21,174 nt of DNA. It comes from CALVGQ01 sp964370435 (GTDB lineage Bacteria > Bacillota_I > Bacilli_A > Erysipelotrichales > Erysipelotrichaceae). Each line of letters begins with the position of its first letter. Position 1 is the first letter of the stretch. The stretch is from contig CAYJJG010000023.1 of assembly GCA_964370435.1 (NCBI GenBank), forward strand, positions 1 to 21,174, in the 5' to 3' direction. The notes under the pieces were generated by a model, which saw only the letters and a list, made by a program, of their open reading frames with translations, searched no databases and was not told the DNA's origin. The position numbers and the translations under genes are program-made. Shown piece after piece: positions 13,589 to 21,174 of the stretch.

Positions 13589-15064
13589 ATGTATCATGTA
13601 TCAGATATTAAAAAATATGTGCGTTGTCCTAAGTTATTTTGGTATTCTTTGCATCTTGATAATGAACCTTACATTCCGTATGTTAGGATGGATGAAGCAG
13701 TTAGTGATTTGGTTATTAAAAAGCTACAGATTAATAACTATTTTTTAGGTCAAAGAAATGATACTCATGAACACGCTATGCAGGCTACAAAGACGTATGC
13801 CTGGTTAGTGAAAGCACGATTTGAATATCAAGGTATTAGAATAAAAGTTCCTTTTATGCATAAGGTTGAAGATCGATGGGATATTTATTTTGTAAGCATC
13901 AGTGTTTTACCTAAAGATGATGATATTCAGTATTATACCTATACTGTTTGGGTGTTACTACAATTGGGGTTTAATATTAATGAAATTAAGATTGTGCATT
14001 TGAATAAAGATTATGTTAGGGAAGAAAACCTTGATGTAAACCAATTGCTTTGTATTAATGATACTTTTTACAATTCTAAAGGAAAACCTACTAGAAATAT
14101 AACTAAAACAATACTACATAGACTAGTCGATTTATCTCCATTAGTAAGTGGGATGGATGAAGTGGCTGCTTTGAAGGAACTGCGATTAGAAAAATCTAAA
14201 CAATGCGTTCGCAAAACAAAATGTAAATACTATAATTTATGTTTTAACGATGATCTAGATTTAGAAGACGATTCTATAATGACCTTAGTTTCATCGCAAT
14301 ATAAAAGTGAATTATTCAATAATAATATTAGGTTATTAAAAGATGCTCCGTTGGATAAGATTGAAGGAACTAGACAACAATTTGCTCAGATTATGGCTTC
14401 AAGAAATCAAAGGAGTTATATTGATAAACTTGCTTTAGAACATTGGCTAAAAAATAATTTAAGTTATCCTTATGCCTTCTTAGATTTTGAATGGGAAACC
14501 TATGCAGTACCACCATATCCTGGATTAAGGGCTTTTGATGTAGTTCCTTTTGCCTATTCTTTACATGTATTACAACAGGACCAAACACTAAGTCACGAAG
14601 CTTATATGGGAATACAGGATTGCCGTGAGGCATTTATTTTGGGTTTATTAAAGGATATTCCTGAAAAGGGTAGTATTATTGCTTATAACGGTGAAGGAGC
14701 TGAAAAGCTGAGATTATTAGAGTTAGCTAAACAGTTTCCAAAATATCAGAATCAATTAAAAGCACTTGCAGAGCGTATTGTCGACTTATCAATTCCATTT
14801 ATGAATGGACTGGTTTACGATATTAGAATGCGTGGTATGTATTCTTTAAAGGTACTTCATTCCATTATATCTAGTAATCAAAGTTATAAGGATTTAGCGA
14901 TACATCATGGTATGGATGCGGTATTCAAATGGCGCTCATTAGATAAACAAGAGGAAGTTAGTGACGATATTAAAACACAGTTATTAGAATATTGTACTTT
15001 AGATACTTATGCGATGGTATTAGTAGTGCAGTGGCTTAATGCACTTATTAAGGAGCATGATTGA
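13589..15064 (+). CDS. DUF2779 protein: Cas4-like N-terminus and DEDD-type exonuclease-like C-terminus
   Basis: About 491 aa. The N-terminal half starts YHVSDIKKYVRCPKLFWY, the opening of RecB/Cas4-like nuclease domains, and has a later Cys group CVRKTKCKYYNLC (about 206-218), so together with the early Cys (residue 14) four cysteines could hold an iron-sulfur cluster. The C-terminal half is the DUF2779 domain, with an RNase H/DnaQ-like active-site order: AFLDFEWE (Asp and Glu), SIIAYNGEGAEKLRLLEL in the middle, and LLEYCTLDTYAMV with the last Asp. It is probably a nucleic-acid-processing protein; the substrate is unknown for the family. The start at 13589 is chosen because AAAGGTGAT ends 3 bases before it; GTG 13580 and ATG 13583 lie in the ribosome site. 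Its TGA overlaps the next ATG. Confidence 0.85.
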   Translation: MYHVSDIKKYVRCPKLFWYSLHLDNEPYIPYVRMDEAVSDLVIKKLQINNYFLGQRNDTHEHAMQATKTYAWLVKARFEYQGIRIKVPFMHKVEDRWDIYFVSISVLPKDDDIQYYTYTVWVLLQLGFNINEIKIVHLNKDYVREENLDVNQLLCINDTFYNSKGKPTRNITKTILHRLVDLSPLVSGMDEVAALKELRLEKSKQCVRKTKCKYYNLCFNDDLDLEDDSIMTLVSSQYKSELFNNNIRLLKDAPLDKIEGTRQQFAQIMASRNQRSYIDKLALEHWLKNNLSYPYAFLDFEWETYAVPPYPGLRAFDVVPFAYSLHVLQQDQTLSHEAYMGIQDCREAFILGLLKDIPEKGSIIAYNGEGAEKLRLLELAKQFPKYQNQLKALAERIVDLSIPFMNGLVYDIRMRGMYSLKVLHSIISSNQSYKDLAIHHGMDAVFKWRSLDKQEEVSDDIKTQLLEYCTLDTYAMVLVVQWLNALIKEHD

Positions 15065-15993
15065 TGAAAATCTTTGATTTACATGCGGATATTGGCTATC
15101 ATCTTTATCAACAAAATAAACTTGGGGATGAAAACGCTCTTCAAAATACTCATATACCTAAATTACTTCATGGTGAAGTGCAGTATAGTGCTGTTGCTTG
15201 TTATTTCTTGGGTAGTGAAAGTTGGCAAGAAATGCAAGCGATGATTAGTAATGCCAAAAAGGCGATAGAAGCAGTAGCGGCTACCTTTATTCTACAAGCC
15301 GATGATCTTGAACATCCAAAATCCATTAATTTTATTCTAACTGTTGAAGGTATGTGTGGAATTAAAAATCAAGTAGAAGAGAAAATACAGTGGATGTATG
15401 ATCAAGGTGTACGTATTGCCTCTTTAACTTGGAATGATGAAAATGCTTTGGCAACAGGAGTAAATGGTAATAAAGAGCGCGGTCTAAGCGAGCAGGGTGT
15501 TCGTGCTATAAAAAAAATGAATGAATTAAATATGATTATTGATGTCTCTCATACTAATGAAAAAACGTTCTGGGATATTTTAAGGGAATCCTCTAAACCA
15601 GTGCTTGCAACACACAGTAATTTATATGAACTTGTAGCAGTTAAGCGAAATTTAACTAAACAACAGTTTCAAGCTTTAGCTAAAATGGGTGGAATTGTAG
15701 GTTTAAATGCGTGTGGAAAGTTTATTGATGAACACAAAGAAAACCAAGATGCTTATCATCTTGCGAAGCAAGCGCAAGCTATGAAAGAGTATGCAGATGT
15801 GCATGCTATAGCATTAGGATTTGATTTTATGGATTTTTTAGATGAAAAAAGTAGTGAAGCGATGGCAAAAGATTTAAAAAGTGCAAAAGATGCTCAAAAC
15901 ATCATAGTTGCTTTAAAGAACTTTTTTACTGAGGAAGAAATTGAAAAGATAGCTTATAAGAATGTAATCAAATTCTTAAAAAGAAATTTATAA
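15064..15993 (+). CDS. membrane dipeptidase-like protein (peptidase family M19)
   Basis: 309 aa, a typical M19 zinc dipeptidase length. The family ligands are visible: H7 and D9 in FDLHADIG, the bridging E95 in LTVEGMCGI, H163 in DVSHTNEKTFWD, H184 in LATHSNLYEL, and D254 in LGFDFMD. These enzymes cleave dipeptides, in bacteria including D-amino-acid-containing ones; no signal peptide is present, so it acts in the cytoplasm. The ATG at 15064 overlaps the previous stop (TGATG) and has AAGGAG 8 bases before it; a TTG at 15061 is less likely. With the aminopeptidase, the amidohydrolases and this enzyme, three groups of peptide or amide hydrolases lie within about 12 kb. No terminator follows, and the next gene is 195 bases away. 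Confidence 0.93.
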   Translation: MKIFDLHADIGYHLYQQNKLGDENALQNTHIPKLLHGEVQYSAVACYFLGSESWQEMQAMISNAKKAIEAVAATFILQADDLEHPKSINFILTVEGMCGIKNQVEEKIQWMYDQGVRIASLTWNDENALATGVNGNKERGLSEQGVRAIKKMNELNMIIDVSHTNEKTFWDILRESSKPVLATHSNLYELVAVKRNLTKQQFQALAKMGGIVGLNACGKFIDEHKENQDAYHLAKQAQAMKEYADVHAIALGFDFMDFLDEKSSEAMAKDLKSAKDAQNIIVALKNFFTEEEIEKIAYKNVIKFLKRNL

Positions 15994-16104
15994 AGTAATC
16001 GTGTAAGTAAAATTTAATTAATAATAAAGAATAAATACATTTACGTGGTGGATTAAAAAAGAATATCAGAGATGATTTCGAATATTATAATTCGCAATAT
16101 AACT

Positions 16105-16155
16105 ACAAGAATATATATTTAAAATCTTGTTATAAATAGTATTTCATGATAAATT
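16105..16155 (+). promoter_or_regulatory. possible promoter/operator of the restriction-modification operon
   Basis: ACAAGA (16105-16110) and TCTTGT (16125-16130) form an inverted repeat that extends outward as ATAAC / GTTAT with a small bulge. A weak promoter TTGTTA (16127-16132), 17 bases, TAAATT (16150-16155) overlaps its right arm. An HTH regulator encoded just downstream could bind here, as controller proteins do in many restriction operons. The rest of the 195-base gap after the dipeptidase shows nothing else. Confidence 0.35.
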
Positions 16156-16188
16156 ATAGAAAGTAAATATGTAAATGGGGTGTAAAAA

Positions 16189-16398
16189 ATGTCAATCAGT
16201 TATAAAAAACTTTGGAAATTATTAATTGATAATGATATGAAGAAAAAAGACTTAAAAGAAAGAGCGAACTTAAGTCCTACTATTATTGCAAAGTTAGGTA
16301 AGAATGAAAATGTAAGCATGGAGGTATTGATTCGTATTTGTGCGGTATTTCGATGCGATATCTCGGATATTATGGAAATTTTACCAAATAAAAATTAG
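16189..16398 (+). CDS. XRE/Cro-type HTH regulator of the restriction-modification operon
   Basis: 69 aa, a single Cro/CI helix-turn-helix of the short YozG-like type. Helices run from YKKLWKLLIDNDM, through KKKDLKERANLSPTIIAKLGKNE (the HTH core at about 19-41), to MEVLIRICAVFRCDISDIMEILP, all classic for the family. A GGGGTG site precedes the ATG. It lies 30 bases before the methyltransferase gene, and small XRE proteins often accompany type II systems to time methyltransferase and nuclease expression. The inverted repeat at 16105-16130 is a candidate target. Confidence 0.9.
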   Translation: MSISYKKLWKLLIDNDMKKKDLKERANLSPTIIAKLGKNENVSMEVLIRICAVFRCDISDIMEILPNKN

Positions 16399-16428
16399 AG
16401 CACGCATATTGTGAAAAGGAGAGGCAAA

Positions 16429-18951
16429 ATGAAAAAAACAAAATTAACTTATATAAGCCTTTTTAGTAGCGCAGGAGTCGGATGTTATGGATTCAAATCA
16501 GAAGGATTTGAGTGTATTGTGACAAATGAACTTATTCAAAGACGCATTGATATTCAAAAATTTAATAATAAATGTAAATATGAAAGCGGATATATATGTG
16601 CAGATATTACATTAGATAGTACAAAAGCGAGGATGCTATCAGAAATAGATATGTGGAGGAAAAAAGAAAATATAAATAAAGTAGATGTAATTGTTGCTAC
16701 ACCACCATGTCAAGGGATGTCTGTTGCAAATCATAAGAAAAAGGATACAGAAATTGTTAGAAATTCTTTAGTTGTTGAGTCAATTAAATTAATCAAACAA
16801 ATAAAACCAAAATTTTTCGTACTAGAAAATGTAGCATCTTTTATGAAAACAATATGTACTGATATTGATGGAGTTGATAAAACCATAGCGGATACAATTT
16901 ATAATAATCTTGGTGGATTATATTCATATGTTTCAAAAGTAATTAATTTTAAAGATTATGGAGCTTGTTCAAGTCGTCAAAGAACATTAGTTATAGGTGT
17001 TTTAAAAGAGATGGCAGATGACATTTCACCATATGAACTTTATCCATCTTTAAAAGTAGAAAAGACATTACGTGAAGTAATTGGAAACCTGACATCATTA
17101 AATGAGTTTGGACAAATTGATAAAGACGATATATATCATGCTTTTAGAATATACCCAGAGCATATGCGAACATGGATATCCGATTTAAAAGAAGGCGAAT
17201 CCGCTTTTGATAATGAAGAAGATACAAAAAAACCACATCAAATAAAAGATGGTAAATTAGTTGTAAATAAGCAGAAAAATGGTGATAAATATAAACGACA
17301 AATTTGGGATAAAGTAGGACCATGTATTCATACTCGAAATGACCAATTAGCAAGTCAAAATACAGTTCATCCAGTTGATGATCGTGTTTTTAGTATACGT
17401 GAATTAATGGAAATGATGACAGTTCCTAAATCGTTTAAATGGGTAAGTCAAGAAATAACTGAACTTAACTCACAGCCTGTCATTGATAAAAGAAAATTTC
17501 TTAAAAAAGAAGAAATAAAAATTAGGCAGTCTTTAGGAGAAGCTGTTCCAACAATTATTTTTAGTGAAATTGCTAAAAAAATAAGTTTTTTTTTAGCGTA
17601 TAGTAGATTAAAAACATCAGAAATAAAAAAAATAGTTATTGAAAGTGATTTTAAAAATACAAAAGATTTAATTAAGTTTATTGAAAAAAATCCATTAAAT
17701 CTCAGTGTGCCAACACTTAGTAAAATAGCTGAATTATCAAATATGTCGAGAACAGATAACGCAGCCTTTTTTACCAGTAAAACGCTTATTACTGAAATGC
17801 TAAAAAACTTACCAGTTATTGATAATGAAGTAATTAAAATATTAGAGCCTTCGGTTGGAGTAGGAAATTTTATTCCACTTATCTTGAAAAAATTTGAAGG
17901 TAAAACAATCGAATTAGATGTAGTTGATATTGACAATGGAAGTCTAGATGTTTTAAAAACATTAATAAAAAAACAGAAAATTAATAACTCTAAATTAACG
18001 ATTAATTATATTAATGCAGATTTTTTATTAATTGACTTTAAAAAGAAATATGATTATATTATTGGAAACCCACCATTTTTTAAAATAAAAAATAAAGCAA
18101 AGTTATTATCCATATATAAAAATAATGCTATTAATAAAAATACTACAAATATATGTTCTTATTTTCTAGATAAATCTATTAATTTAGGAAATTATGTTTC
18201 ACTAGTTTTTCCGAAGTTTATTTTAAATACGCCTGAATTTAAAGTGACAAGAAATTATCTAGCAAAGAAATCAGTATATTGTATATTAGATAATGGAGAG
18301 AAAGGATTTCCGGGAGTTTTAGTAGAAACTGTATCTTTAATGATAAATAGTACCGCATTACCTAGTAAAACGAAAATTGAATCATATACTTATAATTTTG
18401 TTAAATTACAAGATCAGAAATATATTTTTGATAATAAATTACCATATTGGATAATATACAGAGATGCAGTGTTTGATCAAGTAGCAAAAAAACTAGATTT
18501 TAATGTATTTAAAGTTTTTAGAGATAGACAAATTGTTAATGAATATTTATTAAATGAAGGGGATATTAGAGTGATCAAATCTAGAAACATAAATGATAAA
18601 GGAACAAAAATAGTTAATATAGATAATTATGATTCCTATATAAACTTTGAAAATGCCTNNNNNNNNNNCCTCGCGTTTATCAGTTTCGAACTATTTGAAT
18701 AATAACCAAGTTTATCTAACACCAAATATGACATATAAACCGAGAGTAATTAAGAAACCAAAAAATGCTCTTGTTAATGGTTCTGTAGCTATACTAATAC
18801 CAAAAAAAGATATAAAACCAACCACTGATCAATTGCTATACTTTTCTTCAGAAGAGTATAGAGCATTTTATCAAATAGCTAGAAATTATCAAACTAGGTC
18901 ATTGAATGTAGATTCTTGCTCTGTATATTTTTATGGGCTTTTACGTGAAGT
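16429..18951 (+). CDS. fused DNA methyltransferase: m5C domain plus m6A domain (interrupted by an assembly gap)
   Basis: About 840 residues if the gap at 18659-18668 is small. Residues 1-390 form a cytosine-5 methyltransferase: motif I LFSSAGVGCYGF (11-22), motif IV with catalytic C94 (TPPCQGMS), motif VI ENV (133-135), motif VIII QRT (184-186), and motif X GEAVP (370-374). Residues about 440 onward form an adenine-N6 methyltransferase: AAFFTSKTLI, motif I EPSVGVGNF (473-481) and motif IV NPPF (547-550), followed by a target-recognition region that continues past the gap as SRLSVSNYLNNN and ends near YFYGLLRE. The frame changes across the 10 Ns, so the true missing length should be a multiple of three if the gene is intact. 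The start at 16429 has AAGGAGAGG just upstream; a GTG at 16411 lies before the ribosome site. The 3' end is lost in the second gap. Confidence 0.88.
18659..18668. other. assembly gap (10 N)
   Basis: Ten unknown bases, a standard placeholder, in the target-recognition region of the methyltransferase. The reading frame before (INFENA) and after (SRLSV) differ with exactly ten bases, so the real gap is not ten bases, unless there is a true frameshift. Confidence 0.97.
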
Positions 18952-18961
18952 NNNNNNNNNN
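18952..18961. other. assembly gap (10 N) at the methyltransferase/endonuclease junction
   Basis: Ten unknown bases between the apparent end of the methyltransferase (YGLLRE) and the first visible endonuclease codons (IKEFCDSKD). The stop, ribosome site and start are hidden here, so a fused protein cannot be excluded. Confidence 0.97.
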
Positions 18962-20176
18962 ATTAAAGAATTTTGTGATAGTAAAGATTATGATATTCGC
19001 AAAAGCGGGAATGGAAGGTGGATTGATCAAAAATGTACACCTGATGTTATATGGTCAATTGCCGATTTTGTATTAGATTATGTTGATAATGGAAATGAAA
19101 CATTTACAGTAAAAGAAATTTGGCAAAGTGAATATGCTAAAGAAACAATCGCAGAAACATATTCTAAACCAGGTACTGATAGAAAGTCTGTTGAAAATGA
19201 ATATGACAAGGTATTTTCTCAACCATTGTCTATGTTTTGTTATGCAGGAATTATAAAGGATATATCAAGCGATAGTAGACATCTATACATGGTAGAAAAT
19301 CGTGAGGTACTTGAATATATTGCTCAAAACGATATGTATTCTTTAAGATTTCTATGTTGTTATATTGAGAAAGTTTTAAAAGATAGTGGGATATATAGCA
19401 GCTTTGATGAATTTTTAATAATGCAAAACAATGCTACGTTTGACAAAATGAAGCAAACATTTATAGATTTTTATCATAAGTATACACCTATTAAGAAAGA
19501 TTTTGAGCCCAAAAGAATATTTACAAAAATATTGAATCCTTTAGCATTCAAATATAATAAAAGGGGTACCGAACGTGGAAGGATGTCATCTAATATAATA
19601 AAGAAATCAGATATGATGTATAATCGTGATAATTTTAGAGATGTTTACAAAGATAAGCCTAAAGAAATTTCGAGACAAGATTGGTTAATTCAACATCCAA
19701 GTATTGATAGAAGAGATGGATATTTTGAGCAGATGATGTCAAAGTCAAAGAAAGTATTAAGAGAATTTAATAATGTAAACAGGAATGGAATCTCTGAGCT
19801 TACTCAATTTGATGAATCACACAATGATAATACTCCTGCAACTCAAATGCATCACATATTTGCAAAGAACGAATATCCTGAAATTATGCATTTTATTGAA
19901 AATCTAATAGCATTGACACCTAACCAACATTTTGGATTTGCTCATCCTTATAATAACACTCAATTAATTGATCTAGACGCGCAAAAAGTGTTATTAATAG
20001 CGAAAACACATAGTATTAAAAAGAATATTCTTGAAGAAGATGTCATGATATATGATTTCTCAAGTTTCACAAATGTTCTTGCAATTGGTTTTGGTGACCA
20101 ATCAATTTTAGAAATAGAAGAAAACGATTATTTGGATGTTTTACATACAATTAATTATCACTATGATGTAGTATAA
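18962..20176 (+). CDS. HNH-type restriction endonuclease, 5' end missing in gap
   Basis: 404 visible residues, open to the gap at its left, so the start is unknown but probably only a few codons away. The N-terminal half (RWIDQKCTPDVIWSIADFVLDY, then SKPGTDRKSVENEYDKVFSQP) is of a kind I associate with type II endonucleases encoded next to methyltransferases, and probably contains DNA-recognition elements. The HNH nuclease site lies near the C-terminus: a His pair in QMHHIF (19850-19855), Asn in FIENLIALTP (codon 19901), and His in PNQH (codon 19928), the layout of a beta-beta-alpha-metal fold. It would cut DNA unmethylated at the site protected by the preceding enzyme. Target sequence unknown. 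One more gene follows after 29 bases. Confidence 0.82.
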   Translation: MKEFCDSKDYDIRKSGNGRWIDQKCTPDVIWSIADFVLDYVDNGNETFTVKEIWQSEYAKETIAETYSKPGTDRKSVENEYDKVFSQPLSMFCYAGIIKDISSDSRHLYMVENREVLEYIAQNDMYSLRFLCCYIEKVLKDSGIYSSFDEFLIMQNNATFDKMKQTFIDFYHKYTPIKKDFEPKRIFTKILNPLAFKYNKRGTERGRMSSNIIKKSDMMYNRDNFRDVYKDKPKEISRQDWLIQHPSIDRRDGYFEQMMSKSKKVLREFNNVNRNGISELTQFDESHNDNTPATQMHHIFAKNEYPEIMHFIENLIALTPNQHFGFAHPYNNTQLIDLDAQKVLLIAKTHSIKKNILEEDVMIYDFSSFTNVLAIGFGDQSILEIEENDYLDVLHTINYHYDVV

Positions 20177-20205
20177 ATAATTTAATAACTAAAAAAGGAG
20201 AGAAT

Positions 20206-20715
20206 ATGATAACTTTAGATTATAGAACTGACAATCCTCGATGGGGATTGAGTGGTATGAAATTCACTAATTGGGGGAATTTTGCCCTAACTCTTGGTTT
20301 TTTAAGTAATATAGATCATTATAAAGGATACAGTAGAGAAAATTTTCTTTGGAATAACTCAATATCAATACACGTAGAAAGCAATGATAATCAAGGAGCT
20401 TGGAATAAAGAGGGACGAATACATTTTTATAATAATATAGACGATTTAGAAATAACTTTTAATGACTTATTTTTAAGTAGTAGTAGAGGGAATTTAAGAA
20501 CAACATGCAGAATCAATTCAAATAATTATATTTTTTCTCTAATTAACGATTTCGGTTTTAGACCAGAAAAACGTATGGGGTATTCTACAGCGGATGTATT
20601 TCCACCTGAAGAAGAAGTTTTAGAAAAATTTATTAGTTTTATGAATTTAAATAGATTTCCCGATATGCAAGTGAGGTGGTGTATTGAAGAATTTAAGAGA
20701 GGCTATTATTTGTAA
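20206..20715 (+). CDS. unknown protein in the restriction-modification operon
   Basis: 169 aa, not recognised. It has no signal peptide or membrane segment. It has many aromatic residues (WGLSGMKFTNWGNFAL near the start, VRWCIEEFKRGYYL at the end) and a mixed alpha/beta look with a Gly/Asn-rich centre. An AAGGAG site lies 5 bases before the ATG, and the 29-base distance to the endonuclease argues for co-transcription. Position suggests an accessory of the restriction system (specificity, control or protection), but no motif supports any of these. It could equally be an unrelated passenger. Confidence 0.7.
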   Translation: MITLDYRTDNPRWGLSGMKFTNWGNFALTLGFLSNIDHYKGYSRENFLWNNSISIHVESNDNQGAWNKEGRIHFYNNIDDLEITFNDLFLSSSRGNLRTTCRINSNNYIFSLINDFGFRPEKRMGYSTADVFPPEEEVLEKFISFMNLNRFPDMQVRWCIEEFKRGYYL

Positions 20716-21016
20716 ATGTCACCTAGAAATTAAATTGATATGAACAATTTGCGAAAAAATATAAGGTTTAACATTACCTACAAATTTATCTAATTAATCG
20801 AATAAATATTCAATTTAGTATTGCTAGTTTAAAAGTTTTATTAAGAAAACAACTTGAAACAATATCTTATAATAAAATCCCTTATGTCTATTGAAGTTTA
20901 TAGAGAATATAGTAAATAAGTTGAAAATATGTTATTTAAGTTAAAATGTACTATAAGAAGTATTCCTTCAATTATTGTGAATGATTATTTTTCGATAGTG
21001 CTATTTATTGAAGTGC
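20716..21016. other. 300-base AT-rich stretch without a gene
   Basis: No intact gene, RNA gene or terminator with a T-run is visible. One short plus-strand stretch reads FSIASLKVLLRKQLETISY before a stop, and another reads PSIIVNDYFSIVLFIEVLS. They are in different frames, without starts, and may be chance or old remains. Confidence 0.5.
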
Positions 21017-21174
21017 TTAGCATTCCTTATTGTGTGTGGCATCTATTCTTATTGCTCCACTAATTTCTTGTTTTAAAAGCTGTTGTTGTTGCTCGTGGGT
21101 CATGAAACTACTGTAAAGTAGGGTAGTTTTTAGTTCCATCTTACGATAATGTAGTGGTATTTGAGAAAACTTTG
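21017..21174 (-). CDS. C-terminal part of an unrecognised gene, cut by the window edge
   Basis: Reading leftward from the right edge, a frame stays open to a TAA at 21019-21017. It begins KFSQIPLHYRKMELKTTLL and ends GAIRIDATHNKEC, 52 residues visible. The sequence has normal protein composition, with a Gln-rich helix (EQQQQLLKQE), so it is probably the tail of a real minus-strand gene, convergent with the restriction operon. No family is recognised. A hairpin with a T-run on the opposite strand lies inside it (21105-21131), which weakens the call. Confidence 0.4.
   Translation of the reverse strand, partial: KFSQIPLHYRKMELKTTLLYSSFMTHEQQQQLLKQEISGAIRIDATHNKEC

Noticed and set aside
13589..15064. 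Mycoplasma-type genetic code, suggested by the AT-rich DNA and the DUF2779 gene
   Set aside because: TGA ends this gene in frame with an overlapping next start, and tryptophan is written TGG throughout, so the standard bacterial code applies.
18647..18702. Frameshift in the methyltransferase
   Set aside because: The apparent shift falls exactly on a 10-N placeholder, so it most likely reflects an arbitrary gap length and not a mutation.
1..21174. CRISPR arrays, tRNA or rRNA genes, complete insertion sequences
   Set aside because: No evenly spaced short repeats, cloverleaf-like sequences, rRNA segments or full transposase genes were seen on either strand.

Overview
The window looks like chromosomal DNA from an AT-rich Gram-positive bacterium of the Firmicutes, in the Bacilli/Erysipelotrichia range. 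The grounds are the low GC, strong AGGAGG-type ribosome sites, a Gram-positive lipoprotein, and the gene set (PadR/HAAS pair, Tex, RimO, a ROK kinase without the zinc motif, M29 and M19 peptidases, a DUF2779 protein). TGA is a stop and Trp is TGG, so the code is standard, not the Mycoplasma one. The genus is not certain from sequence alone.

Layout. 1-1457, minus strand: a PadR repressor and a HAAS-domain membrane protein, overlapping, read from a near-consensus promoter whose spacer is a 21-bp inverted repeat (likely autoregulation). 1575-8005, plus strand: tex; a tandem pair of amidohydrolase paralogs; a small lipoprotein; rimO. 8093-9991: a two-gene accessory cassette (helical-repeat protein with three membrane segments, plus a divergent PP2C-like phosphatase). 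10180-12323: ROK sugar kinase and M29 aminopeptidase in one operon. 12388-13444: a second accessory insert with a hairpin/micro-ORF, a secreted protein with a C-terminal Cys pair, and a tiny two-span membrane protein, resembling an exported peptide and its immunity partner. 13589-15993: a DUF2779 nuclease-like protein and an M19 dipeptidase with overlapping stop and start. 16189-20715: a restriction-modification operon (HTH regulator, fused m5C/m6A methyltransferase, HNH endonuclease, unknown last gene), broken by two 10-N gaps. 21017-21174, minus: the C-terminal end of an unrecognised gene.

The most striking structure is that both accessory inserts are bounded by imperfect direct repeats made from the 3' end of the upstream housekeeping gene. 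The end of rimO plus its downstream promoter recurs at 10005-10179 in front of the ROK gene. The end of the aminopeptidase plus its terminator recurs at 13445-13551 in front of the DUF2779 gene. Both second copies are decayed as coding sequence. This implies ancestral orders rimO-ROK and aminopeptidase-DUF2779, with two independent cargo insertions that kept a usable promoter or terminator on each side. No integrase or transposase is visible. The two cargos (a membrane/phosphatase signalling pair and a secreted peptide pair) and the restriction-modification operon make 8-21 kb a mosaic of housekeeping genes and conflict-type accessory genes.
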